Shown piece by piece: positions 17,369 through 26,162 of a DNA stretch of 64,000 bases (its first letter is position 1; the number at the start of each line of letters is the position of its first letter). The position numbers were made by a program, and so were the translations under genes. The notes beneath the pieces are model-generated. The model was not told the origin of the DNA and made no database searches. It was given only the letters and a program-made list of their open reading frames with translations. Source of the DNA: Pseudacidobacterium ailaaui (GTDB lineage: Bacteria; Acidobacteriota; Terriglobia; Terriglobales; Acidobacteriaceae); NCBI RefSeq assembly GCF_000688455.1, contig NZ_JIAL01000001.1, positions 3,503,001-3,567,000 on the forward strand. Reading direction: 5' to 3'.

Positions 17369-18985
17369 TCAGGAGGCAAACTTCGCAGAATAGCGGGCGT
17401 CCTGCAAATCAATGTCGAGGATAAGCTGCTGGTAGACCAGATCGTTGATCTGGTTGGTAGCAAGCAATTCTCCTGCGGCCATACGCTCAATGTTTCTGGC
17501 CTCACGGGCAACTTCAAGATAGCGGTTGGCCTGAGCGTAAAACTCTTCTTTTGTTCCTTCTTCAGGATTTTTCAGAAGCGCCATCCGACGCTTGTACGCG
17601 CGCTCCACCGCTTCGTACACTTCCTTGTTTGCAATATCCTTTTCTCTTTGTGCCTGAAGATAACTGATGGCCCGCTGAATCATGGTCCGAAGCGCCATCT
17701 GTTCTTCCAAATTGGGTTTTTGTCCACTCTGGGCCAAACCAAGGTTGCGAATGATCCAGGGAAAAGTCAGGCCCTGACCAACGAGCGTAACAAGAATGAC
17801 ACAGAAGGTAAAAAAGATGATGATGTTACGCGCTGGAAATGCGGCCCCATCCGGGAGTGATTCCGGAAGTGAGAGTGCAGCAGCCAATGCAATCACGCCG
17901 CGCATTCCTCCCCAGGCGATAAGAAACACCTGACGGTTTTCTATCTCCGTTTCCCTTCCGGAAAAATGCTTCCGGATCTTCTGCGCGATCCAGGCACCAG
18001 GAAAGACCCAAAGGAAGCGAAGCGCCACCACAATGATGCTGACCATGATGCCACCCGCGATGAGCTTGCCCGTCCCCATATGTTCAATCCCCGCCAACAC
18101 GGAGGAGATTTGAAGACCTAACAGAAGAAAAACCAGCCCGTTCAGAATAAATTCAACCGTATTCCACACGGCCGGAGATTCGAGGCGGGCGCCGAGGGAA
18201 AGCAGCCGCGTGCGGTGATGCCCCAGATACAATCCGCAGGCTACAGTCGCCATGACACCGGAGGTATGCAGACGTTCCGCGGCCAGGTAGGCAACATACG
18301 GAACCATAAGAGTCATGGTCAACTCAATCTGCGCAGCCTCAATGCGATAGATCAACCGTGAGTGGACCCATGCAATTGCGAGGCCGATGATGACGCCACC
18401 GCTAGAAAGGAGCAAGAGCTGACCAAGAGCGCTGAGAAGAGAAGGCACATGCCCGCTAGTGATAATGCCCACTGTAAAGCTGACGGCGAGAAGGCCGCTG
18501 GCATCATTGATGAGACTTTCTCCTTCCAGAATGTCCACGATTCGAGTGGGAATGCCGAGTTTTTGTGCAATGCTGGTTGCAGCCAGCGTGTCTGTAGTGG
18601 AAACCACCGCACCCAGCACCAGGCCGGTCTTCCAGGTGAGCTGCGGAAAGAAGTAGTGCCCCGCAAAACCTACACCGACCACGGTGAAAGCAACCAGTCC
18701 AAAGGCCAGCATCAGAATGCCCATAAGGTTTTCTCGAAAATCACGCCACGACGTATTGTGGGCCGCAGCAAATACGAGAGGCGGCAGCACGACGAGAAAG
18801 ACAAAATCAGGATGCAGCGCAATGTCCGGGACTGGTGGAAGAAAGCTGAGCACAAGTCCACCGAGAACGAAAATGATGGGGTAGGGCTGCCCAAGGCGGC
18901 GAGCAAGCACAGCAAGCCCCACCACGAAAAGCAGCAGTAACAGCATCAGCAGTTCCAAATGATGGATATTGATGGTCATAGACAC
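17369..18985 (-). CDS. Na+/H+ (cation/proton) antiporter, CPA1 family
   Basis: This 538-aa inner-membrane antiporter exchanges Na+ (or K+) for protons. It has about twelve hydrophobic helices, the extended-region motif VLGAVVSTTDTLAATSIA with the transport Asp, and DILEGESLINDASGLLAVSF, all typical of bacterial NhaP/YjcE-like CPA1 proteins. The last ~110 residues form a hydrophilic, partly coiled cytoplasmic tail. The GTG at 18985 or the ATG two codons on could be used. It starts 16 bp after the MarR gene on the same strand, so the two probably form one unit and the regulator may control it. Confidence 0.92.
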   Translation of the reverse strand: MSMTINIHHLELLMLLLLLFVVGLAVLARRLGQPYPIIFVLGGLVLSFLPPVPDIALHPDFVFLVVLPPLVFAAAHNTSWRDFRENLMGILMLAFGLVAFTVVGVGFAGHYFFPQLTWKTGLVLGAVVSTTDTLAATSIAQKLGIPTRIVDILEGESLINDASGLLAVSFTVGIITSGHVPSLLSALGQLLLLSSGGVIIGLAIAWVHSRLIYRIEAAQIELTMTLMVPYVAYLAAERLHTSGVMATVACGLYLGHHRTRLLSLGARLESPAVWNTVEFILNGLVFLLLGLQISSVLAGIEHMGTGKLIAGGIMVSIIVVALRFLWVFPGAWIAQKIRKHFSGRETEIENRQVFLIAWGGMRGVIALAAALSLPESLPDGAAFPARNIIIFFTFCVILVTLVGQGLTFPWIIRNLGLAQSGQKPNLEEQMALRTMIQRAISYLQAQREKDIANKEVYEAVERAYKRRMALLKNPEEGTKEEFYAQANRYLEVAREARNIERMAAGELLATNQINDLVYQQLILDIDLQDARYSAKFAS

Positions 18986-19001
18986 TCAGCCTGCAGAAAG
19001 C

Positions 19002-19457
19002 TTACATGTGATTGGAAGCTGCCTCACAAAGAAGCTCTACCTCGCGAACGGCAGCAAGAGCTGATCTCAGTTGCGGGGCTCCTATCTTTTTTTCAAACAG
19101 CTTCTGCATCTGGTCCAAAACCCGGACGGCCTGCATCGCGCATTTGCGCCCCGGGGTCTTGAGCTGCAGCTGGATACTGCGGCCATCTTCCGGATCAATA
19201 CGACGCTTCAGAAGACCACGGGCCTCCAGCGTGGAGATGCAGTTGCTGATGTTTCCGCGCCCGGTTGAAAAGGTGTCTGCAAGCTGAGACGGTTTGACCG
19301 CGCGGGGCTCCTCGAACAGAATGGAGACCAGCAAAAGTGCCTCAAAAAAGCTGATATCACATGGACTTAAGAGTTGACGCAACTGCGTTTCCAGCTTTCG
19401 CGAGACACGATAGATCTCAAAAAGAGGACTTTCCTCAAGAAATGCCTCGATTCGCAT
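19002..19457 (-). CDS. MarR-family transcriptional regulator
   Basis: The 151-aa protein is a winged-helix regulator. The recognition region reads SQLADTFSTGRGNISNCISTLEARGLLKRRIDPEDGRSIQLQLKTPGRK, the MarR helix-turn-helix plus wing with the conserved DxR. N- and C-terminal helices would form the dimer. It is followed by the antiporter gene and diverges from a TonB-dependent receptor. A short inverted repeat lies in the shared upstream region. The effector is unknown. Confidence 0.88.
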   Translation of the reverse strand: MRIEAFLEESPLFEIYRVSRKLETQLRQLLSPCDISFFEALLLVSILFEEPRAVKPSQLADTFSTGRGNISNCISTLEARGLLKRRIDPEDGRSIQLQLKTPGRKCAMQAVRVLDQMQKLFEKKIGAPQLRSALAAVREVELLCEAASNHM

Positions 19458-19476
19458 GCCATCATTCTACTGGATG

Positions 19477-19491
19477 GTTCACGAAATGAAC
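19477..19491. promoter_or_regulatory. Candidate MarR operator (inverted repeat)
   Basis: GTTCA-cgaaa-TGAAC is a perfect 5-5-5 inverted repeat 20 bases upstream of the MarR start and in the intergenic region before the divergent TonB receptor. A partial further copy (TGAACTATTCACTTCA) overlaps it. Position and symmetry fit autoregulation. Confidence 0.4.
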
Positions 19492-19551
19492 TATTCACTT
19501 CATGGCTAAATTACCATTGTGACTTGCCCGAAGAAACCGGATGATAAGCGC

Positions 19552-21369
19552 ATGAAAGTTTGTACCCTTGTTCTTTCTGGTTTCTTATGTCTCTTCCATG
19601 CCATTGCGCAGGAAACCTCCCAGGCTCAATTCCCTCCCCCGCCTACAGCAAAAACAACGGTTGTTGTGGTGGGGAACCCCGAGCCTGTCACTCTGGGCGA
19701 ATCAAACCGCTCGGTAATGATCTTGAATCCCCAGGAACACCCCCTGGCGTTCCCGACTGTGGAAGATTTGCTCAGGACCGACGCCTCTACCTATATTGAA
19801 CAGCGCGGTGCGGGGGGAGCTCAGGCAGACATCGTAATGCGCGGCTCCTCGTTTGCGCAGACGCTGGTTCTGATCAATGGATTGCGCGTGAATGATGCGC
19901 AGTCAGCCCACCATAATTTGGACCTTCCGGTACCTCTGGATGCGATGCAGTCGATTGACATTCTGCATGGCTCCGGCTCGACACTGTATGGCTCGGACGC
20001 CATTGGAGGCGTTGTAGATTTTCTTACGGCTACTCCGCAAACCACAGCATTGCGACTGCGTAGTGGAGTGGGAAGCTTTGGCGAAGATGAGCAGGCCTTC
20101 ACCGGGTCCATCGTGGGGAAACAATGGTCCGAGCTGGCTTCAGGTGCACGCAATTTCTCAACGGGTTTTATGACTGACCGCGATTACCGTAATGAGAACG
20201 GAAGCTCAGAAACCAGATGGAAGACCGTTCTGGGAGAGAGTGACATTCTGTTGGCCGGTAGCGATCGTGCGTTTGGGGCCAACCAGTTTTATGGCAACTT
20301 CAATTCATGGGAGCGCACAAAAGGATGGTTTGCTTCCCTGCGCCAGGAACTGGGCACGAAGACATCAGCCGCATTTGGATATCGCAGACACTCTGACATC
20401 TTTGTGCTTCTGCGTAATGATCCCGCCTTTTACAAAAACCAGCATATCGACGAAAGTTGGCAAGGGGCCCTTCGTCGCAGTGATCATTTGGGTGCACACA
20501 GCTCTTTCTTTTACGGGCTGGAAGGCGATGGGGACTCCATTCACAGCAATAATCTTGGCAACCATGCTCGCAACTGGGGCGCGGGATACCTGGATGCAGA
20601 CCTGCAGTGGAAAGGGCTAACGATTACAGCAGGCCTACGACAGGAGATCATCAGTGGAGGCTACTACGTCACAAGTCCTAGCCTTGCTGGTAGTTATTGG
20701 TTGAATGCCAGCGTCAAGCTGCGGGCCGCGCTGGGATACGGTTTTCGTCTCCCGACCTATACTGACCTTTACTATAGCGACCCAGCCACAGTTGGAAATC
20801 CAAACCTGAAGCCAGAGTCTGCATGGAATTATGAAGCAGGACTGGACTGGTTTGCTGGATCAAACTCCTATCTTTCCATCACAGGATTCTATTCTCACCA
20901 GCACGACGCAATTGATTATGTTCGTGCGAATGCGTCCGACCTTTGGCATGCGAGCAATCTGCCCGGCCTCAGGTTCGCCGGGGTCGAAAGCGCATGGACC
21001 TGGCAGGCAACACACAACCAACACATCAGGTTGGGTTGGACACTGCTTTCAGGAGCCCAGGATGCGCTTCATGGTCTTCAATCAGAATATGTATTCAACT
21101 ACCCGGTCAACAATGCGTTTGCCGAGTGGACCGTTACTCCTTTATTTGGATATATGCTGCAGAATCGCATCGCAATTACACAGCGATATCAGCAGAATGC
21201 CTATCCCGTATGGGACATGGCCATTGCACGAGAAAAAGGTCGCGTACATCCCTACCTGCAAATGTCCAACCTGAGCAACACAGGATATGAAGAAATTGAA
21301 GGCGTCCGGATGCCGGGCAGAAGTTTTACCGGCGGCATCGATGTGGTCATCGGACGAACGGGGAAATAA
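19552..21369 (+). CDS. TonB-dependent outer-membrane receptor (BtuB-like)
   Basis: This is an outer-membrane active transporter with signal peptide MKVCTLVLSGFLCLFHAIAQ. A TonB-box-like TTVVVV follows, then the plug domain (VEDLLRTDASTYIEQRGAGGAQADIVMRG... IDILHGSGSTLYGSDAIGGVVDFLT) and a barrel of about 440 residues. At ~605 aa it is in the size class of BtuB/CirA receptors, well short of Oar-like proteins. ATG 19552 gives a clean signal peptide; GTG 19519 adds eleven polar residues. Barrel strands with YGFRLPTYTDLYYSDP and NPNLKPESAWNYEAGLD are typical. The substrate is not readable. The stop lies one base from the end of the convergent acyl-ligase gene. Confidence 0.88.
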   Translation: MKVCTLVLSGFLCLFHAIAQETSQAQFPPPPTAKTTVVVVGNPEPVTLGESNRSVMILNPQEHPLAFPTVEDLLRTDASTYIEQRGAGGAQADIVMRGSSFAQTLVLINGLRVNDAQSAHHNLDLPVPLDAMQSIDILHGSGSTLYGSDAIGGVVDFLTATPQTTALRLRSGVGSFGEDEQAFTGSIVGKQWSELASGARNFSTGFMTDRDYRNENGSSETRWKTVLGESDILLAGSDRAFGANQFYGNFNSWERTKGWFASLRQELGTKTSAAFGYRRHSDIFVLLRNDPAFYKNQHIDESWQGALRRSDHLGAHSSFFYGLEGDGDSIHSNNLGNHARNWGAGYLDADLQWKGLTITAGLRQEIISGGYYVTSPSLAGSYWLNASVKLRAALGYGFRLPTYTDLYYSDPATVGNPNLKPESAWNYEAGLDWFAGSNSYLSITGFYSHQHDAIDYVRANASDLWHASNLPGLRFAGVESAWTWQATHNQHIRLGWTLLSGAQDALHGLQSEYVFNYPVNNAFAEWTVTPLFGYMLQNRIAITQRYQQNAYPVWDMAIAREKGRVHPYLQMSNLSNTGYEEIEGVRMPGRSFTGGIDVVIGRTGK

Positions 21370-21370
21370 C

Positions 21371-23923
21371 TCATTGCAGCATAGAACGGAGAGTGCTTTC
21401 GAGTGCGGCAGTAATCGTCTCGGGTGAATCTGTTGACCGGAAGTGCATCGGCTTGCCTACATGCAGCTCCAGCTTTCCGGAGCGAAACCACCCTTTACCG
21501 CCCTGCTTTAGATCGCCAAGACCACGCAGGGCAACAGGCAAAACTGCCGCATTCGACTCCTTCACCAGCATGCCGATTCCGGGACGGAACTTCTGCAAGT
21601 TCCCTGACGTGCGCGTGCCCTCAGGAAAGATGAGTACGTTGTAGCCACGATCCAAAGCATGGCCCATGTGTGCGAAACTGTCACGGAAACCTGCACTGCG
21701 CGGTAAAGGAAAAACGTTGAATAGCGCAGTAATGAGCCAATACGCAATCGGCGCAAGCACGTTCTGTATCCGCGTGTCCTGGCCCCGAGCATGGCGAAAA
21801 TCTTCGAGAATGTCCGCAGCCATGGCGATGGCTACTCGCCTGCGCAGTCTACCGGGAAGAGCGTAGAGCACAAGCGCGGCATCATAAGCCGTCACGTGAT
21901 TCGCTATGATCAACAGCGGCCGCTGGGCTGCAATTACCCTGGAGACACAAACAGTAGCTGGCTTCGCAAGAAAGCGTGTCATCGGCCGCGCAACACACTC
22001 AAGAAAGATGACACGCAGCGCATGAACCGGCCAAGACCACGGCCATTGCGGATAGATGGATGTTGCTGGTCGTGATTGCGGCTTGACTGCTGCAGGACTT
22101 TCTGGGACAGCGGGGTGCAGAGCGTCGCTGTTTCTGCTTAGAAGCCTGCGCAGTTCTCCCAGCGTTTCTATGCTGATGATTGTCGTATCGTCCAATGTGA
22201 CACCGAGCTTCTGCTCCAGCTCGCTTTGCAACTGCACCCGGCCCAGGCTGTCCAAATGCAGGTCTTCATCGAGCCGTGCCTCATCTGTGGTCTTACCTGC
22301 GGGACTGCGGGTAATGGCTGCAATGAGAGCCAGAAGCGGATCACTGTCATTTTCTCCGGCCATGGTTTTTTCCATAGTCAAAGAGCTGGCCCATTGGGCC
22401 ACTTTGCCGCGCTGGATTTTCCCCGTAGATGTGCGCGGAAAATCCAGTCCAGGCCAGATACGCCAGTAACGAATCCGCTGATAATCAGCCAATTGCAGAT
22501 TTGCAGAACGGATGGCCTGGGCCGCCTCTGCTTCCGTCCCATGGAAAAGCAGCACTGCCATCGCTTCTGTACCAGCGGGTGTGTTCGTTGGCACGACAAC
22601 CGCAGCACGGACATTTGACTGTTTCTCAAGTACCACTTCCACATCTTCGGGATGGATGTTCAGTCCTGAAGATGTAACAATCATCAGGCCCTTTCTGCCC
22701 AGAAATTGAAAACGGCCCTCTTCATCACTGCACGCCAGATCACCTGTCGCCAGCCATTCATCAGAAGACTTTGTCAGTTGGCCACGCTGCCAGATTGCAG
22801 TAGAAACCATTTCGCCACGTACCAGAATTTCGCCGTCTTCTGAGAGGCGGACATCGCGTCCGGGTAACGGCTTCCCAATGGTGCCTTTGCCAACCTTGAA
22901 TGGATGATTCAGTGTAATCAGCGCAGTGGTTTCCGTCATGCCGTAGCCTTGCACCAGAGCAAACCCCAGGGTATTCCAGAAGGATTCGAGTTCTGATGAA
23001 AGCGCTGCGCCGCCGCAGACAAAGGCCCAACACTTCCAGCCGAGTAAATGATGGACCTTGCGAAAGCGCCACCATCGCTTCCACGCAGGTTTTCCCTGCG
23101 CACGATTGATTTGCTCCGGTAGCTCTGGAAAAAGCGAAAACAAATAGGTACGCAGAAGCTCAAGCACGCGCGGCACGGCAGCAATCACAGAAATGCGCTC
23201 TCGCCGGACGAGTTCTACCAGACGCGGGGCCTGCAGGCGCGCTTCAAAATGTACTTCCGCGCCCAGCAGAACAGGGAGCCACAAACCCATAAATTGTCCA
23301 AAGACGTGACTGAGCGGCAAGGTGTGTAGGAAGCGTAAGGGGTGAAAGGGCCGCTCATACTTTAGATACTTTTGTATTTCACGTTCGATAGGAGCTACGC
23401 TCGCCAGCACATTCCGGTGCGTATGGACCACACCTTTCGGTTCTGATGTGGTGCCGGAAGTAAAAAGGACCTGGAGCGGAGTATCCAGATTGAGCGCGGG
23501 GACGTTCGTCAGCGGCCTGGCAGGCAGTGCTGCTATCCAGTCATCAAAATTGATTTTTACTGTGCCTTCAGGCAGCTGTGTGAGCAAGGCGGCATCACCC
23601 ACAACCAGCTTAGGACGCGTATCATCCAAAACGCGCCTTGCAAATTCAGCACTGCCTGCAGCATCGAGCGGAACGACGATGACTCCACATAACACACATC
23701 CGAAGAAAGTCGCGACCCATTCCGCAGAATTCTGGCCCCACAGAAGGACGCGATCTCCCGCACTGATTTCTCGCTGCAAAAGCATGGCCGCAAAGCGCCG
23801 GGCCAGTGCAGCTACTTCACCATACGTAGACACAATGCGGCGATTACCACGATGTGTAACGATGGCGATTTCCCTGCTGTGCCGCTCAAAATCCTCTACC
23901 AGCGTTGCCAGATGGGGCCGCAT
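21371..23923 (-). CDS. Acyl-AMP ligase / acyl carrier / 1-acylglycerophosphate acyltransferase fusion
   Basis: The 850-aa protein joins three activities. Residues ~1-530 are an ANL acyl-activating domain with LFTSGTTSEPKG (153-164), GYGMTETTALI and TSTGKIQRGK. Residues ~545-620 are an acyl carrier domain with the phosphopantetheine site DSL (Ser559). Residues ~660-850 are a PlsC-type acyltransferase with NHVTAYD (His676, Asp681) and FPEGTR (766-771). The layout suggests that a free fatty acid is activated, held on the built-in carrier and passed to a lysophospholipid. E. coli Aas has the acyltransferase first and no internal carrier, so the domain order differs. It probably acts at the inner membrane in lipid recycling. 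Confidence 0.9.
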   Translation of the reverse strand: MRPHLATLVEDFERHSREIAIVTHRGNRRIVSTYGEVAALARRFAAMLLQREISAGDRVLLWGQNSAEWVATFFGCVLCGVIVVPLDAAGSAEFARRVLDDTRPKLVVGDAALLTQLPEGTVKINFDDWIAALPARPLTNVPALNLDTPLQVLFTSGTTSEPKGVVHTHRNVLASVAPIEREIQKYLKYERPFHPLRFLHTLPLSHVFGQFMGLWLPVLLGAEVHFEARLQAPRLVELVRRERISVIAAVPRVLELLRTYLFSLFPELPEQINRAQGKPAWKRWWRFRKVHHLLGWKCWAFVCGGAALSSELESFWNTLGFALVQGYGMTETTALITLNHPFKVGKGTIGKPLPGRDVRLSEDGEILVRGEMVSTAIWQRGQLTKSSDEWLATGDLACSDEEGRFQFLGRKGLMIVTSSGLNIHPEDVEVVLEKQSNVRAAVVVPTNTPAGTEAMAVLLFHGTEAEAAQAIRSANLQLADYQRIRYWRIWPGLDFPRTSTGKIQRGKVAQWASSLTMEKTMAGENDSDPLLALIAAITRSPAGKTTDEARLDEDLHLDSLGRVQLQSELEQKLGVTLDDTTIISIETLGELRRLLSRNSDALHPAVPESPAAVKPQSRPATSIYPQWPWSWPVHALRVIFLECVARPMTRFLAKPATVCVSRVIAAQRPLLIIANHVTAYDAALVLYALPGRLRRRVAIAMAADILEDFRHARGQDTRIQNVLAPIAYWLITALFNVFPLPRSAGFRDSFAHMGHALDRGYNVLIFPEGTRTSGNLQKFRPGIGMLVKESNAAVLPVALRGLGDLKQGGKGWFRSGKLELHVGKPMHFRSTDSPETITAALESTLRSMLQ

Positions 23924-23932
23924 GTCTGCATT

Positions 23933-25399
23933 CTAGCTGCGAGTAAAATCCACATATCCGCGTTCAGGGTCAGTATGGGTCAAGGTAACTTGGATCCTGT
24001 CGCCTACGTCCACGCCTTTTGCGCCGCGCACCAGCATTCCCTCCACATGTGGCGATTTCGTTCGCACAAAAGTCCCATGCTCGTTTACACCAGTCACAAT
24101 CGCTGTAAATTGTTGTCCGATACGGTCATGCATCACCACGGCTGCAATCCGTTTGCGCATTTCGCGCTCTACTTTTCGGGCCGCGTCTTCCTGACGAGTG
24201 CACTGCTGCGCTATGGCAGCGAGCTCCTCATCTGAATATGGCGACTTCTGCTTCGCCAGCATTGCTTTGACCAGCCGTTGTGTGACCAGATCGGCATAGC
24301 GTCGATTGGGAGCTGTAGAGTGGGTATAGTCCTGCACTGCCAGACCGAAGTGCCCCTCGGCCGCCTCTCCCGCACGTTCCAGAACATATTCTCCCGAACC
24401 GAGCAGCTTGACCACGGCCAAAGAGAGGTCCGGGAAATGGTCCGGATCCGCGTTTTGCCGTTCACAAAGAAAATCATGCAGCGGCTTAGGATCAGGAGTT
24501 TCTGGCAGCTTTGTTCCATACCGGGCGGCCAGTTCAACAATACGGTCCCAGCGTTTCGGTGTTTTCACAACACGCCGAATGGAAGAAAACTTTGCCTTGT
24601 CCAGGCTGGTGGCGACAACTTCATTGGCAGCAATCATGAAATCTTCAATCAGATCAGTGGCCGGATTCCTCAAATGCATCTGAATTTCAACGGGCTCGCC
24701 ATCGCGCATGAGCGGGTTCGTCTCAATTGTCTGGAGGTTCAAAGCTCCTCGCCTATATCGCTGACTTCGCAAAAGCTGCGCAACATGATTTTGGATCTGT
24801 AACTGTTTTGCAATCTCGTGTGAATCGCCAACTTTCTCTGGAGGGTTTTTTCCGGTTTCGAGCCATGCACCCACAGATGGATATGCCAGTTGTGCCTTGT
24901 TTTTGACCGTGGCCCGATAGAGGGCACTAGAGATCACGCATCCCTGTGCGTCCACAACAAACTCATAAACAACGCTGAGCCGATCTTCGTTTTCGAGCAG
25001 CGATGTAAGCCCCGTAGACAACTCCTCAGGGAGCATAGAGAAATTGTGAACACCAGCGTAAACCGTTGTGGTTTGGTTCCTGGCAAATCTGTCAATCGCA
25101 GAACCTTTCGGCACATAAGCGTCTACATCTGCAATGCCCACACGCACGCGAACAGCGCCGTCATTCATTGCTGCGATGACTTCTATCTGGTCCAGGTCGC
25201 GTGAAGTGTCGTTGTCAATAGAAGACCACGGCAGATCACGCATGTCGCGCACACCGTCAAAGCCATCTACAGCAAGTGGATGCTCCAGGATTGCGGCCAC
25301 TTCATCTTTTACGGCCTGAGGAAAACCAGCGTTGAATCCGTGGTCTGTCATGGAAAGCCGTGCAGACGCCTGAAGGTCAAAGCCATGAGAGTGATTCAT
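23933..25399 (-). CDS. RNB-domain ribonuclease (RNase II/R family, short form)
   Basis: This is a 3'-5' exoribonuclease of the RNB family. The catalytic block is SSIDNDTSRDLDQIEV (Asp cluster for Mg), followed by VRVGIADVDAYVPKGS and YTHSTAPNRRYADLVTQRL. A C-terminal S1-like RNA-binding domain ends the protein (GVNEHGTFVRTKSPHVEGMLV). The 488 residues lack the N-terminal cold-shock domains of RNase R and RNase II, as in several short bacterial RNB proteins. The ATG at 25399 is taken; MTDHG at 25351 is an alternative. It follows the pspA-like gene by 43 bp. Confidence 0.88.
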   Translation of the reverse strand: MNHSHGFDLQASARLSMTDHGFNAGFPQAVKDEVAAILEHPLAVDGFDGVRDMRDLPWSSIDNDTSRDLDQIEVIAAMNDGAVRVRVGIADVDAYVPKGSAIDRFARNQTTTVYAGVHNFSMLPEELSTGLTSLLENEDRLSVVYEFVVDAQGCVISSALYRATVKNKAQLAYPSVGAWLETGKNPPEKVGDSHEIAKQLQIQNHVAQLLRSQRYRRGALNLQTIETNPLMRDGEPVEIQMHLRNPATDLIEDFMIAANEVVATSLDKAKFSSIRRVVKTPKRWDRIVELAARYGTKLPETPDPKPLHDFLCERQNADPDHFPDLSLAVVKLLGSGEYVLERAGEAAEGHFGLAVQDYTHSTAPNRRYADLVTQRLVKAMLAKQKSPYSDEELAAIAQQCTRQEDAARKVEREMRKRIAAVVMHDRIGQQFTAIVTGVNEHGTFVRTKSPHVEGMLVRGAKGVDVGDRIQVTLTHTDPERGYVDFTRS

Positions 25400-25442
25400 A
25401 GTCTCGAAATAAAGGTACAGTGCTCCTCGGTGATACGCAAAA

Positions 25443-26111
25443 TCAGGCCGTCTTGCTTTGCCGCTCTTTCAATTCGCGCAGTAATTGTTCGATGCGGTCT
25501 TCCCTCTCTAATGCTGCAAAATTGCTTTCCAATGAATCCTCTTTGAGTAAATCCTGCATCGCAGCGTTTTCTGAATCTGTTTCCATCACACGAAGCTTCA
25601 TGCGATCCATGCTGGCGCTGTTGCCGGCTGCATCCATCTTCTGCCGCACCTGATTTGCCCGGTTGACTACGCGAGCGCGGCGATGTTGCGCAATCAGCAT
25701 CTCACAACGGCTGCGCGTTTCGGCAAGCTTTTGCTCTAATTTACGCAGAGCAGAACGCAGAGAGTCGGCCTCCGCCGCCTGATCTTCAATCTGTTGTGCA
25801 AAGCCTGACGCCATATGTTCATGTGTCAAGGCCCGTTCGAGTGCGGCGCGGGCCAGGTCGTCCTTCTCCTTAGCGACCGCCAGCTCAGCTTTTTTGTGCC
25901 ACTCGGCCGCTTCATCTTCGTGCTCTTTTTTCTTCTTTTCCAAAAGATGCTGGTCAGCGATGGCGATCGCCACCTGCGTTTTTACCTGGAGAAGCTGGTT
26001 CTCCATATCAAGGACAAGTTGCTTCATCATCTTTTCCGGGTCTTCTGCCTTGTCCATTAGGTCGTTAATGTTCGCACGCAACAGGGCGGCAACGCGCTCC
26101 AGTAGTGCCAT
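25443..26111 (-). CDS. pspA: PspA/IM30 (Vipp1) family membrane-stress protein
   Basis: PspA-family proteins form ESCRT-III-like helical assemblies that stabilise the inner membrane. The product is nearly all alpha-helix with extended charged coiled coil, beginning MALLERVAALLRANINDLMDKAEDPEKMMKQLVLDME, the canonical N-terminal amphipathic helix and hinge. ATG 26111 was chosen because AGGAGG lies five bases upstream; a start at 26129 is less likely. Length is ~222 aa. It follows the flotillin gene by 51 bp, forming a PspA-flotillin-NfeD set known to handle membrane stress in other bacteria. Confidence 0.92.
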   Translation of the reverse strand: MALLERVAALLRANINDLMDKAEDPEKMMKQLVLDMENQLLQVKTQVAIAIADQHLLEKKKKEHEDEAAEWHKKAELAVAKEKDDLARAALERALTHEHMASGFAQQIEDQAAEADSLRSALRKLEQKLAETRSRCEMLIAQHRRARVVNRANQVRQKMDAAGNSASMDRMKLRVMETDSENAAMQDLLKEDSLESNFAALEREDRIEQLLRELKERQSKTA

Positions 26112-26162
26112 GTCTTCCTCCTTCTTCAAAAGCAGCCAGACGAGGCAGAAGGCCCAATCCAG

